From Bifidobacterium mongoliense DSM 21395 (lineage in GTDB: Bacteria; Actinomycetota; Actinomycetes; Actinomycetales; Bifidobacteriaceae): 64,000 nt of DNA. Shown one piece after another: positions 41,477 to 50,322 of this stretch. Each line of letters opens with the position of its first letter. Positions within the stretch are counted from its first letter, which is position 1. The notes under the pieces are model-generated. The model was not told where the DNA came from, searched no databases, and saw nothing but the letters and a program-made list of their open reading frames with translations. The stretch spans positions 1-64,000 of the forward strand of contig NZ_JGZE01000004.1 of NCBI RefSeq assembly GCF_000741285.1, given 5' to 3'. The position numbers and the translations under genes are program-made.

Positions 41477-42248
41477 ATGACCGGTTTCATACCCACACTC
41501 GCCCAGATCGACGAGATGCATCATGCCATCAGCCCCTCGGATGCCGCTTATGACCTCATTCACACCCATTGCGTGATCGTCGCGACCATCACGCGTCAGC
41601 TGGTTCAACGTCAGAACGCGTTGTTCGTGCGGCGGTGCACATTGCCGCAGGACGTCCCCGAGCTTGCCAGCCGCAGGCCAGACGCCGGTGCCGAACCGTC
41701 GCCGCTGATGCTCGACGCGCCCGTGGTGCCCCCCCACCGACGGGGTGCGCGACGGCACCGTTCCTCCCCGGCTGCTCGATGCGCGCATGGCGGTGATCGG
41801 CGCGATGGTGCACGACATCGGCACGTACCGGGTGCTGGCCCATGACGGCTCCGATGGTGAGCCGCTGCGATTCGACGGGCCACGCTACATACAGCATGGT
41901 CTGTTGGGGTATCGGTACCTGTTGGAACAGGGCGTGGATGAAGCCGTCGCGGCCTTCGCCAGGAACCACACCGGGGTGGGGCTCACGCGTGAAGATGTCG
42001 AACGACAGGGGCTGGCATTGCCGCCCGACGACTACGCCCCTACGACGCTGGAGCAGGAGGTGGTGATGGTGGCGGATAAATACCACAGCAAATCGGTCCC
42101 GCCCAAGTTCCTCACTGTCGAGGCCTACACGAAGAAGGCCGCTCGGTTCGGTGAGGGCAACAAACGGCGCTGGCTCGACGTCGTGGCGAAGTACGGCGTC
42201 CCCGACATCCCCGCGCTGGCGAAGCGCTTCGATATGCGGCTCGTCTGA
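41477..42248 (+). pseudogene. HD-domain hydrolase gene interrupted by a frameshift in a C7 tract
   Basis: Two overlapping frames make up one HD-domain phosphohydrolase-like gene. The first frame starts at ATG 41477 (MTGFIPTLAQIDEMHH) and has normal sequence up to a run of seven C at 41729-41735. The second continues with DGTVPPRLLDARMAVIGAM, the HD motif VHDIGTYRVL, then NHTGVGL and DKYHSKSVPPKFLT, to the stop at 42246-42248. Removing one C restores a single 256-residue frame. TAGACT (41464-41469) lies seven bases before the ATG, the spacing of a leaderless gene. A sequencing error, a mutation or phase variation could explain the shift. Confidence 0.75.
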
Positions 42249-42263
42249 GCGGCCGGTGTCGGC

Positions 42264-43373
42264 CTAGAGTTCGAAACGCTCGTCGGCCGCGTTGAGGTCG
42301 CGTTCCTCGTCGGTGACCATGATGACGCAACGTGGGGTCGTCGTGTCGTGGGCGAGGGTCGTCAGTAGCGTCAGTATGGCCGTGCTCCCGGCGTCGTCGA
42401 GGCTGACGGTCGGGGCGTCGACGATCACTGCGGTCGCCTCACAGGCGATGGCCCGCGCGATGGCGAGACGGCGCTGGTCGAGCATGTCGAGGTCGGCGGC
42501 GGGGGTGCCCGTGGCCGCGGCGCTGAAGCCCACGGTGGCGAGCAGATCGTGCGCCAGGTCGCGCATCGGCCGCAGGAAGGTGCGGTCGGCCGCTTGCATG
42601 GTGTACACGAGGTTGCTGGTCGCATCGAGATCATCGCGCACCGCGAACCGTTGCGGCACCAGGCCGATGCGGTGTCCGCGGATCGCCACGGAGGGCATGG
42701 TGGCCAGGTCGGCGCTTTTGAGCATGACTTGGCCAGTATCGGGCCTGCGCAGGCCGCCGAGCACGCTGAGCAGCGCGTGCCGTTGGTCGGCGTCATGCGT
42801 GGTCACGGCATACAGTCTGCCGCTGTAGAAGCCCAGTTGGACGTCATCGAGGAGGGCTCTGCCGGACTTGCGGTCGTGCAGGGTCGCATGGTTGAGCGCG
42901 AAGGTCGGATAGGATTTGAGCAAAATCTCGTCCGCCACCTCATCCGTGACCGCTAGGTGGTCGTCCTCCTCCGTATCGCCGGCGGCGGGGGTCGCATCCG
43001 GTTCGCTCGCCGTCCTGGAATCGTGTTCGTTGGCCGGAGTGGGGATGGATGAGGTGTCGGATGATGTGGCACCGGCATCCGCGGTCGGTTCCGTGGTGGG
43101 GCTGCCGTCCGGGTCCTCTGCTTGATCGCCGATGGGGGTGTCGTCGGGTTTGCCGTCGGCGACGGCGGCCGGTGTGATCGCATCCTCGTCGTCGTAGACG
43201 ATGTCGAATGGAATCTCGGTGGGGGACGGGGCCTGGCCACTCGGGGTGTTGCCTGTGTCGGCGTCCGCTCCGGTGGCGTCCGTGTGCTCGTCGAGCGTGG
43301 ACGTCCCGTCGTTGTCCGGTGCGTCTTCGTCGGGCATGTTGTGGTCCGATGTGTTGTGCAATGTGTCGCTCAT
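42264..43373 (-). CDS. Degenerate ABC ATPase-like protein with disordered acidic N-terminus
   Basis: A 369-residue protein. Residues 1-150 are acidic, rich in Asp/Thr/Ala/Pro and probably disordered. Residues 153-369 align along their length with MacB/LolD-type ATPases, but the motifs are lost: the Walker A region reads VTTHDADQRHALLSVLGGL (about 190-208), with no GxxGxGKS; Gln241 of the Q-loop remains; the signature is LDMLDQRRLAIARA (about 295-308) in place of LSGGQ; Walker B ends VIVDAPT (Ala320 for the catalytic Glu); the H-loop His is Asp355. ATP hydrolysis is therefore unlikely. Its ATG overlaps the stop of the FtsX-like permease gene, so the two are co-translated and should interact. 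Confidence 0.8.
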   Translation of the reverse strand: MSDTLHNTSDHNMPDEDAPDNDGTSTLDEHTDATGADADTGNTPSGQAPSPTEIPFDIVYDDEDAITPAAVADGKPDDTPIGDQAEDPDGSPTTEPTADAGATSSDTSSIPTPANEHDSRTASEPDATPAAGDTEEDDHLAVTDEVADEILLKSYPTFALNHATLHDRKSGRALLDDVQLGFYSGRLYAVTTHDADQRHALLSVLGGLRRPDTGQVMLKSADLATMPSVAIRGHRIGLVPQRFAVRDDLDATSNLVYTMQAADRTFLRPMRDLAHDLLATVGFSAAATGTPAADLDMLDQRRLAIARAIACEATAVIVDAPTVSLDDAGSTAILTLLTTLAHDTTTPRCVIMVTDEERDLNAADERFEL

Positions 43374-44692
43374 CGTGTGGCCTCCTCGCGGGTGGTGAAC
43401 AGCGTGGTCGTCTGGAACAGGAACACGCGGACCAGCGCGATAACCGCCAGCACGACGGCCGCCAGCGCACTCCAGCCGATGGTGTGCCATATGATACCGG
43501 CGTCGGGGGCGGTGGCATGGCCGGATGCGAGGGCCGAGCCCAATGGTCCGGACGCGAAGGCGCCCGCAAGTATGCCGATCGCGGCGCCCGCCACCGTGGG
43601 CATGAGCACCTCGAGCATGAACTGCCAGCCGAGACGGCCGCGGGAGACGCCGATGACGAGTCCCGTGCCGATCTCACCGCCCCTGTTCCTCAGATTGAGG
43701 ATGACGAGGGCGAGCAACAACAGACCGCCGACGATCCAGGCGATCAGGAGACCCAGCCTCATGCAGTGCGCCAGGTCGGCGAGCGGTGCGATGGAGGCGC
43801 GGTACCGCGTGACGGTGCTCGAGGAGACCTCGTGCGTGGCGCGCAGGCCTGCCCCCTTGACCGCTTTGGTGAACTGCCGGTAGTCGCCCATGCTGCTGAG
43901 TTTGAAGACGATGTTGAGGTCGGGTATGGCCCATCCTTTGGCGTTGTTCGCGTCGAGGCCGTTGGAGTTGAAGGCGTAATACCCGGTGTAGATCGTGTTG
44001 TCGCGGTTGTCCTTGGCCAGTTTCGCCGGGGCGCTCGCGTCGGGCGTGGTGTATGCATAGATCCCGCGCACCGTGAGCGTGAAGGTCTTCGTCGCATCGC
44101 CGGGACGTCCCACCGTGACCTTGTCGCCGACCTTGAGGTGGTTCTTCGTGGCGAGCGCCTGAGAGATGAGGGCCTCGTGACGGTTCGCCTCGGCCTGGCC
44201 GGTATAGTCGATCGCCTTGCCGGATACGATGCGTATCTGACCGGCCTCGTTGTCCTGCAGGGCGTCGGCGGTGTACAGGCCGGTCATGGTCAGCTCGCCG
44301 CCCGTCTTCGAGGCAGGCTGGTCGGCGCTGCCGGCGATGGCGGTGAGTGAAGACGACTGCCGGACGGGTGCAGATTCGAGGAAGGTGTAGGAGAACTGCA
44401 GGTTGGTCGACTGGGCCGCGGTGGCGTACTTGGTGTAATCGTCCCAGGACAGATAATGCTTCGTCCACGAGGCGTCCGCACCGTTGCGCTTGGCCAGGGT
44501 GGCTGCGGTCGGGCGTATGGCGGCCGCGGGTTTGAGCGCCTGCTCACCGGGGCCCGCCGCCGTGGTTTCGGCGGCCTGTACCGACCATCCGAACAGGGTG
44601 GCGAACGCCACCACCAACGCGATCAGGACGGTCGTGATACTGCGCCAAGGATGGCGTTCCAGTGACATCCATGCGTTCTTGAGAACGAACAT
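43370..44692 (-). CDS. FtsX-like (MacB-type) ABC permease
   Basis: A 440-residue membrane protein. One transmembrane helix near the N-terminus (about 18-42), an extracytoplasmic domain of about 260 residues, then three helices in the last 130 residues: the FtsX/MacB/LolCE topology of mechanotransmission ABC systems. GGAGAAG lies before the ATG at 44692. The C-terminal end overlaps the start of the ATPase-like partner. A role in export, envelope signalling or regulation of a cell-wall hydrolase is possible; nothing in sequence decides. Confidence 0.8.
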   Translation of the reverse strand: MFVLKNAWMSLERHPWRSITTVLIALVVAFATLFGWSVQAAETTAAGPGEQALKPAAAIRPTAATLAKRNGADASWTKHYLSWDDYTKYATAAQSTNLQFSYTFLESAPVRQSSSLTAIAGSADQPASKTGGELTMTGLYTADALQDNEAGQIRIVSGKAIDYTGQAEANRHEALISQALATKNHLKVGDKVTVGRPGDATKTFTLTVRGIYAYTTPDASAPAKLAKDNRDNTIYTGYYAFNSNGLDANNAKGWAIPDLNIVFKLSSMGDYRQFTKAVKGAGLRATHEVSSSTVTRYRASIAPLADLAHCMRLGLLIAWIVGGLLLLALVILNLRNRGGEIGTGLVIGVSRGRLGWQFMLEVLMPTVAGAAIGILAGAFASGPLGSALASGHATAPDAGIIWHTIGWSALAAVVLAVIALVRVFLFQTTTLFTTREEATR

Positions 44693-44925
44693 GCGGTCTT
44701 CTCCACTTTCTTCTGTGGTCGTCGGCATCCGTGCAGGCCGCGGCGTACAACGTATTTCCATGTAGCTTACCGTAAGATGCGTCTCGTGCGCGGTGGCCCA
44801 TCTTCACCAACAGTCACTTTTGTCGTGCTGGGTGCAAGTTTTCTTGCGCAGTACTGTTATACGCCTACAAGCTTCCTGAAAGGTGGCTGAATGGTGGGAC
44901 GGGCGGTGTGTGGATCCCTGGTCGC

Positions 44926-45765
44926 TCAGGACCGTGGGACGTTGGCTGCCGCCTCGCCGCGGCCGACGGCCCGCTCGTCGCGCAATGGCAGCACACGGAT
45001 GCGTGCGGTCTCGGCAGCGTCGAGCGGGATGCGGTTGGTGGGGTTGGGGGGGGGGTCTGAGGGATCGGTGATGGTGCAGGGGGCTGTGTCCGGGGAACCG
45101 TCACCGGTGTTCAGGGCGACGATATGCATGATCGGGCCTTCGTCGCCGGATCTATCGGCATGCCCGCCACTCGTCGCGGCGTCGTCCTCTTGGGGCCTGC
45201 TGACGGCGATGACGGCGTGCAGCCCCGCGCCATGGTGTTCGAGGCGGTGCAATAGCGTGGGTTCCACGTCGTTGACCCGTACGATGCGCGCCGGGACGCC
45301 GTCCGGCAGGTCGACGAGGGTGATGGCGGCCTGCGTGGGCAGACTGCCATCCGCTCGGGGTATCGGATCACCGTGGGGATCGGCGTCGGGGTGGCCCAGC
45401 AGCTCGTCGATGCGATCGATCATGAGGTCCGAGGCCGCGTGCTCCAGGGCGTCGGCTTCGGGATGGACCTCGTCCCAGCGGTAGCCGAGTGTCGTGACGA
45501 GAAACATCTCGAGCAATCGATGCTTGCGCGCCATACGCACGGCGTATCGCTCGCCGCGTTCCGTCAGTGCTATGGCGCCGTACGGGGTGTGCCTCGCATA
45601 TCCGCCGGCGACCAGTCGAGACACCGCTCCGGAGACCGTCGATGCCCGCACATGCGCGCGGTACGCCAGTGCCGAGGGTTGCACGGCGCCGTGCCCCCAC
45701 TCCCGCAGGTCCCAGATCATCTTCAGATAGTCCTGGGCCTGTGGGGAAAGATCCTGCAGCGTCAT
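44926..45765 (-). CDS. DtxR/MntR-family metal-dependent regulator
   Basis: A 279-residue regulator. The N-terminal winged helix (SPQAQDYLKMIWDLREWG, then ALAYRAHVRASTVSGAVSRL) is followed by the metal-binding and dimerisation domain with RKHRLLEMFLVTTLGYRWDE and EADALEHAASDLMIDR, where Met, His and Glu ligands of DtxR/MntR reside. A C-terminal FeoA/SH3-like region is interrupted by a low-complexity stretch. TAGACT lies six bases before the ATG, suggesting a leaderless mRNA. Iron or manganese as co-repressor cannot be decided. It is upstream of, and on the same strand as, the FtsX-like operon. Confidence 0.87.
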   Translation of the reverse strand: MTLQDLSPQAQDYLKMIWDLREWGHGAVQPSALAYRAHVRASTVSGAVSRLVAGGYARHTPYGAIALTERGERYAVRMARKHRLLEMFLVTTLGYRWDEVHPEADALEHAASDLMIDRIDELLGHPDADPHGDPIPRADGSLPTQAAITLVDLPDGVPARIVRVNDVEPTLLHRLEHHGAGLHAVIAVSRPQEDDAATSGGHADRSGDEGPIMHIVALNTGDGSPDTAPCTITDPSDPPPNPTNRIPLDAAETARIRVLPLRDERAVGRGEAAANVPRS

Positions 45766-45871
45766 GCGCCCAGTCTACGGTATGCGCTCAGTTGCGATGC
45801 GTCTGATTCCATGACCTTGGGCGGTGTTGGGGCCGAGGCCTGCACGGCGTTCGGATGACGTGATTTCGACG

Positions 45872-45883
45872 CGTTGCGCAACG
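45872..45883. promoter_or_regulatory. Palindrome in the divergent dtxR-diflavin reductase region
   Basis: CGTTGCGCAACG is a perfect 12-base palindrome, flanked by GACG and TC, in the 269 bases between the divergent genes. It may be a regulator site; I cannot name the regulator. It does not match the iron- or manganese-box consensus I know for DtxR/IdeR or MntR. Confidence 0.35.
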
Positions 45884-46034
45884 TCATGAACCCGCGCCGT
45901 ATGCAACGCAATAATACCTAGATATTGTGTTAATGCTGATGGCCATCTACCATATCTTGTGGTTCGTGTGCCCTGTGGTGTGGAGCTGAGCCTCAAGTCA
46001 TTGAGTCATAGACCTTAGATGAGGAGTGTTCATC

Positions 46035-47765
46035 ATGTTGCTGTCGCGTCGTATCACCGTGCTGTCCGCCTCGGAGACGGGGAACTCCCGGGAGGTGGCC
46101 GAGTGGCTGCGTGACGCCCTCGAACCGCTGTGTGACACGGTGCGGTTGGTGGACGCCTTCGACTATCCGGCGTCGTCGCTTCCCGATGAGGACCTGCTGT
46201 TTATGGTCACGTCGACGCAAGGGGAGGGCGAGCCCCCCATGGAAGCCGAGGAGTTGTATGACGACGTCATGGGTGAGGCGGCGCCGCGCATGGATGGTGT
46301 GGAATTCGCCGTCCTGGGATTGGGCGACAGCGCGTACGGGGTGAATTTCAACCGCATGGCCCGGTGGTTCGATGCGAGGTACGCCGAATTGGGTGCGCAC
46401 AGGCTCATGCCTCACCGGGAATGCGATCTCGACTACGAGGCCACGGCCGAGCGGTGGATCGGGGATGTCGTCGCCGCCCTCGGGGCGAAGCCGGGGGAGT
46501 CCTCGCAAGTGTCGGGGAATGTAGTGTCGCCGGGTGCCTCGGAGGACGCCTATACGTTGGTCGGGCGCACCTTGCTGAGTTCGCCCGACTGCGCCAAGCA
46601 GGTGTACCGGATACGTCTCGCGGCTGCTCACGCGATCGAGTATGAGCCCGGCGACATGATGGCGGTGCGCTACCGCAATGACGATGAGACGGTGCGACGG
46701 GTCCTCGACGCCGCGTTTCGGGGAGCCAATGACGCCGGTTCAGACGTCGTCACCCGTAATGGAACTCGTGATGCTACCTGTGAAGCCGCCACCCGCGACG
46801 CTGCCCGCAATGCGGATCCTGCGCTGTTCGACAAGCTGGCTGAGGCACTGCGAGACCGTGACATCACCAACACCTCGCCGTCCCTGATCGCCCGCTATGC
46901 GTCGATCTCGGGCAACGAAACCGTACGCGCCGCGGTGGGGGACCCGCTGTTCCTGGAACGGTATGCGTGCGCCAACCCTCCGGAGGCCCTGTTCCATGAT
47001 TTTCCGGGGACGGCGACGATGGCCGACGCCCTTGACATCTTCACCGGTTCCAGCCGGCGCCTGTACTCCATATCCAACGCACAGCCGACTCCGGTGGCCG
47101 GTGACAACTGCGGCGGCGATCAGGGTGTGACCGTGGCCGAGGTCTGGCCTGATGTCGGGGCTGAGGGCGCGCACCTTGTCGATCTGACGGTGACCCGGGT
47201 CACGCATGAATTGGACGGGCGTACCCTGGTCGGCGCCTGCACCGGGTATCTCACCGGCCTGCCCATCGGCTCCCGGATCAGCGCCGACATCGTATCCAAC
47301 CCCCGATTCCACTTCCCGACGGATCGGATGGCCGATGTCATCATGATCGCCCTCGGATCGGCGATCGCGCCATATCGGGCCTTCCTGCAGCAACGCGCCT
47401 ACGATCACGCATCGGGGCGTGCCTGGCTCATGGTCGGCAACCGCCATCCGAGGCAGGATGCCCTGTATCGCGAGGAACTGCGGCGGTGCCGCGATACGGG
47501 CCTGCTGACCCGTCTCGATGTCGCCTGGTCGCGCGACGAGCAGGACCCGCAGCATGTGCAGGATCTCATCACCGCTGCGGCATCGGATCTATGGCGGTGG
47601 ATCGAATCCGGGGCGAGCGTCTTCATCTGCGGCCACGGCGGGACGGCCGTCGCGTCCATCATGGCCGCCGTGTCGGCGGTCGTCGAGGACCAGGGCCATA
47701 TGTCCTCGGACGAGGCGCACCGGTATATGGCCGATCTCGAACGCAGCGGCCGGCTGCGGCACTGA
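46035..47765 (+). CDS. Diflavin reductase (flavodoxin plus FAD/NADPH reductase; CysJ-like)
   Basis: A 576-residue flavoprotein. The N-terminal flavodoxin domain binds FMN through SASETGNS (11-18) and has the STQGEGEPP and GLGDSAYGVNF loops. The reductase part has RRLYSISNAQ (FAD-binding RxYS), a pyrophosphate region around LGSAIAPYRAFLQQR and the NADPH-ribose-binding VAWSRDEQDPQHVQDL. It resembles the flavoprotein subunit of sulfite reductase or a cytochrome P450 reductase. No hemoprotein partner gene is adjacent, so the electron acceptor is unknown. GAGGAG is eight bases before ATG 46035; the in-frame GTG at 46026 is too close to it. Confidence 0.85.
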   Translation: MLLSRRITVLSASETGNSREVAEWLRDALEPLCDTVRLVDAFDYPASSLPDEDLLFMVTSTQGEGEPPMEAEELYDDVMGEAAPRMDGVEFAVLGLGDSAYGVNFNRMARWFDARYAELGAHRLMPHRECDLDYEATAERWIGDVVAALGAKPGESSQVSGNVVSPGASEDAYTLVGRTLLSSPDCAKQVYRIRLAAAHAIEYEPGDMMAVRYRNDDETVRRVLDAAFRGANDAGSDVVTRNGTRDATCEAATRDAARNADPALFDKLAEALRDRDITNTSPSLIARYASISGNETVRAAVGDPLFLERYACANPPEALFHDFPGTATMADALDIFTGSSRRLYSISNAQPTPVAGDNCGGDQGVTVAEVWPDVGAEGAHLVDLTVTRVTHELDGRTLVGACTGYLTGLPIGSRISADIVSNPRFHFPTDRMADVIMIALGSAIAPYRAFLQQRAYDHASGRAWLMVGNRHPRQDALYREELRRCRDTGLLTRLDVAWSRDEQDPQHVQDLITAAASDLWRWIESGASVFICGHGGTAVASIMAAVSAVVEDQGHMSSDEAHRYMADLERSGRLRH

Positions 47766-47789
47766 CGTGGGCGTCGAGCGGGGCCGCGC

Positions 47790-48491
47790 TTACTCCTCGT
47801 TCGGCGGCAGCGTCTCCACGTCCTTCATGCCGGAGATGGCGATGAGGGATGACAGCAGCTCGGTGGTCACCGGTCCCCGCACGCGCACTCCCACAGCCAC
47901 CATGGTCCGGGCGTCAACGTCGACGTTACGGGATGAGAATACCTGTGCCGTGAGGCCTGCCCGGGCCATCTCCACCAGCGCCGCACGCAACGAACCCTTG
48001 CCGTTCTCGTACACCAGGCGAATCGTCTCAAATCGATGTCGGCGCGTCACACGGTAGGTGAGGGGCGCGATCACCAGTACGACCAGGAAGTACATCACCG
48101 TGACCACGAGGCTCACCGCCAGCATGTTCGCCGCCGCGGCCACGCCGATCGCTGATGCGACCCAGATGCCCGCCGCGGTGGTCACTCCGCGCACGTTATC
48201 GCGCTGGATGAAGATGACCCCGGCGCCGATGAAGCCGATCCCCGACACCACCTGGGCGGCGACCCGCGATGCGTCCCAGCTCACGCCGAGTCCGGCAACC
48301 GCCCGATAGCCGTAGAACGACACCACGGTGAACAGCCAGCTGCCCAGACCGACCAACACGTTGGTGCGGATGCCGGCATCCTTGTCGTGGAATTCTCGTT
48401 CGAACCCGATGAGGCCGCAGAGCAGCACGGTCGTCGTCAGCGACAGCAATTGCTGCCATGTGGGAATGCCGAAAGTGGGAATGCCGCTCAT
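47790..48491 (-). CDS. MgtC/SapB-family membrane protein
   Basis: A 233-residue protein. The first 140 residues have four to five helices with the MgtC hallmarks GLIGFEREFHDKDAGIRTNVLVGLG, QVVSGIGFIGAGVIF and GVTTAAGIWVASAIGVA. The C-terminal 85 residues form an ACT-like soluble domain. MgtC proteins modulate magnesium homeostasis and F-type ATPase activity in pathogens; the role here is unknown. It converges on the diflavin reductase gene. Confidence 0.88.
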   Translation of the reverse strand: MSGIPTFGIPTWQQLLSLTTTVLLCGLIGFEREFHDKDAGIRTNVLVGLGSWLFTVVSFYGYRAVAGLGVSWDASRVAAQVVSGIGFIGAGVIFIQRDNVRGVTTAAGIWVASAIGVAAAANMLAVSLVVTVMYFLVVLVIAPLTYRVTRRHRFETIRLVYENGKGSLRAALVEMARAGLTAQVFSSRNVDVDARTMVAVGVRVRGPVTTELLSSLIAISGMKDVETLPPNEE

Positions 48492-48835
48492 GTGGTGCTC
48501 CTCTCGGCCGTGTGCCGGCGTCGTGTCTCGGTGGTCGGTGATGCGGTGGTGTCGGTGACGATATGGTCGTCGGCAATACCACTATCCACGATACGCTTGC
48601 GCAGGTGGGTCGGGGCGCGGCCTCGCCCCCGTTGTCCCACTCCACGTGCCGCGCCGCGTTTTCCGGTATTATGGATACCAACGTTGATCGGGCACCGAAG
48701 CCCGTTCGACCCCGTATCGCGTTGATGGCCACGTCGTGTGTCACGACGCTGAACCGGCGGGAGGAGTGGCGATGAAGCCCCCACGAGTGATCGTGCAGCA
48801 TCAAATTCATCACCATATTCCAGCAACGACCGAAG
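48492..48835. other. Intergenic region with a possible displaced gene start
   Basis: The region between mgtC and the acyltransferase-like gene. An ATG at 48772 has a strong ribosome-binding site, GGGAGGAG, but opens a frame unlike any protein I know. It could be the original start of the acyltransferase gene, separated from it by a frameshift between about 48791 and 48835. Confidence 0.4.
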
Positions 48836-50005
48836 ATGCTGGCCCAGATTCTCCAGCCGGCGCCATTGGACAGCTGGATCAGCCCGCCGCTGTGGTGGGA
48901 GAACTTCGTGCCCGCATGCGTGCCGATGTTCCTCTTCCTGAGCGGGTACTTCGGCCTCGGGCGGGCCATGCGCGACAATGATTGGAGCAAATCCATCAGC
49001 AATTTCTGGAAGAACATCTGGTATTGGATCCGCTGGGTGCTGCTGTTCTCGATACTGGTGGTGCTCGCACCGGGGCTGTGGCCCACCGAGCGGCCGTTCG
49101 CCGGCAAATCGCTGGGAGACAGTCTGCTCCATCTGCTGCGTAGCCTGATCACGCCGCAGAACGGTACCATCACCGACAATATCGGTCCCGCCTTCTTCTT
49201 CGTCGGGTTCGCATGGGTCGCGTTCTTCGCCGCACTGTTCCGTCCGTTCTTCGCCACCGCAAGCATGAAGGCCATCCGTATCATGACCGCGGTGATCGTC
49301 GGATATGCCACGCTCGTCCCGTTCATGAATTTCTTCAGCACCGACGTGCTGGCGGCCGACCCGAAATCCATGCTGGGCGCCTTCCTCGCCGTGTCGCCCT
49401 TGACGACGCTGCACTTCACCTGGTTCAACTTCTGGCTCGCCATGTATGTGCTCGGCGGATGGTTCGCGCGCGACGTGCAGGTGCAGCGGGTTCTGAGGGA
49501 TATGGGCTGGTGGCTGGTCATCGTCATCGCGTTGGCCGGGTTCGCGCTCGAGGCCGTGCTCGGGCATGAGTACGGCCTCGTCTATTGGGCCACGACCGGG
49601 CATATGCCGGTGGTGATGTATGAGACGGGCGGATACCTGCCGATGATGATCCCTTACGTCATCATCTCGTTCAAACTCAACGACGTCATCAAGCCCGAGT
49701 CGCGACTGGGTCGATTCGTCCTGCGGGTCTCCCCGACGACTCTCGGTACCATCCTCGTCGGCTGGTGCTTCGGCACGCTGCTCGTCAGGGGTGTATTCGC
49801 CGGGGCGTTCACCTCGTTGTGGGAGACCCTGTACCCGATCGGCGGTTCGCCCATACCGTTCTCGCTGGTCTGGTTCGTCATCTGCACGCTGTGGTTCGCT
49901 CTCATCACGGTGGTGGTCCTGCTGATGGCGAAGATCCCCTTCGTCCGCTCGCTGGTCACGTTCACCGATATGAGACTGCGCCCGAAGCGCAAGGTTTCGG
50001 CCTGA
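48836..50005 (+). CDS. Acyltransferase 3-like membrane protein, apparently short at the N-terminus
   Basis: A 389-residue polytopic membrane protein with about nine hydrophobic helices and a basic C-terminus. NFVPACVPMFLFLSGYFGLG matches the VPLFFxxSGYxL block of acyltransferase family 3 (O-acetyltransferases of envelope polysaccharides). In that family the block is preceded by a first helix with the catalytic His, about 60 residues upstream; here only about 28 residues precede it and they are not hydrophobic. The ATG at 48836 lacks a ribosome-binding site. The gene is probably 5'-truncated or frameshifted and may be inactive. Confidence 0.6.
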   Translation: MLAQILQPAPLDSWISPPLWWENFVPACVPMFLFLSGYFGLGRAMRDNDWSKSISNFWKNIWYWIRWVLLFSILVVLAPGLWPTERPFAGKSLGDSLLHLLRSLITPQNGTITDNIGPAFFFVGFAWVAFFAALFRPFFATASMKAIRIMTAVIVGYATLVPFMNFFSTDVLAADPKSMLGAFLAVSPLTTLHFTWFNFWLAMYVLGGWFARDVQVQRVLRDMGWWLVIVIALAGFALEAVLGHEYGLVYWATTGHMPVVMYETGGYLPMMIPYVIISFKLNDVIKPESRLGRFVLRVSPTTLGTILVGWCFGTLLVRGVFAGAFTSLWETLYPIGGSPIPFSLVWFVICTLWFALITVVVLLMAKIPFVRSLVTFTDMRLRPKRKVSA

Positions 50006-50068
50006 CCCCGAACGCTCGGGACGGTGATGTCGACCCGGCGTCACCGTAGCCGTGTACTGAATAGTCCC

Positions 50069-50110
50069 ATGGTGCGGGTCGCGCGATTCGTATCGCGCGA
50101 CCCGCACCAT
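50069..50110. terminator. Perfect 19-base-pair hairpin
   Basis: ATGGTGCGGGTCGCGCGAT and ATCGCGCGACCCGCACCAT form a 19-bp stem around the loop TCGT. It lies 64 bases after the acyltransferase-like gene and 213 bases beyond the 3' end of the minus-strand tRNA-Lys gene. It has no T run. It is probably a bidirectional terminator. Confidence 0.55.
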
Positions 50111-50322
50111 GTCTGACCCCTTGGCGATGTGCGCTGCTGTCATACGGTCAAACGAGATGCCCGGATCATGGGTGATCGCGGATTGTTAGCGCCATTCGAG
50201 ACCAGCCGGCGAACGGATCCGGTGCATGGGTACCTGCAACGAAGCTGTCGGGCATCTGCGGAAATATGTGTATCGAATATTCGGCCGTTCATACGAAAAC
50301 GGCTGAAAATCAAGGGAAATCG

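Noticed and set aside
42264-43373. The ABC-like protein as an ordinary MacB/LolD ATPase
   Set aside because: Overall alignment suggests that name, but Walker A, signature, catalytic Glu and H-loop are all substituted, so the usual annotation would mislead.
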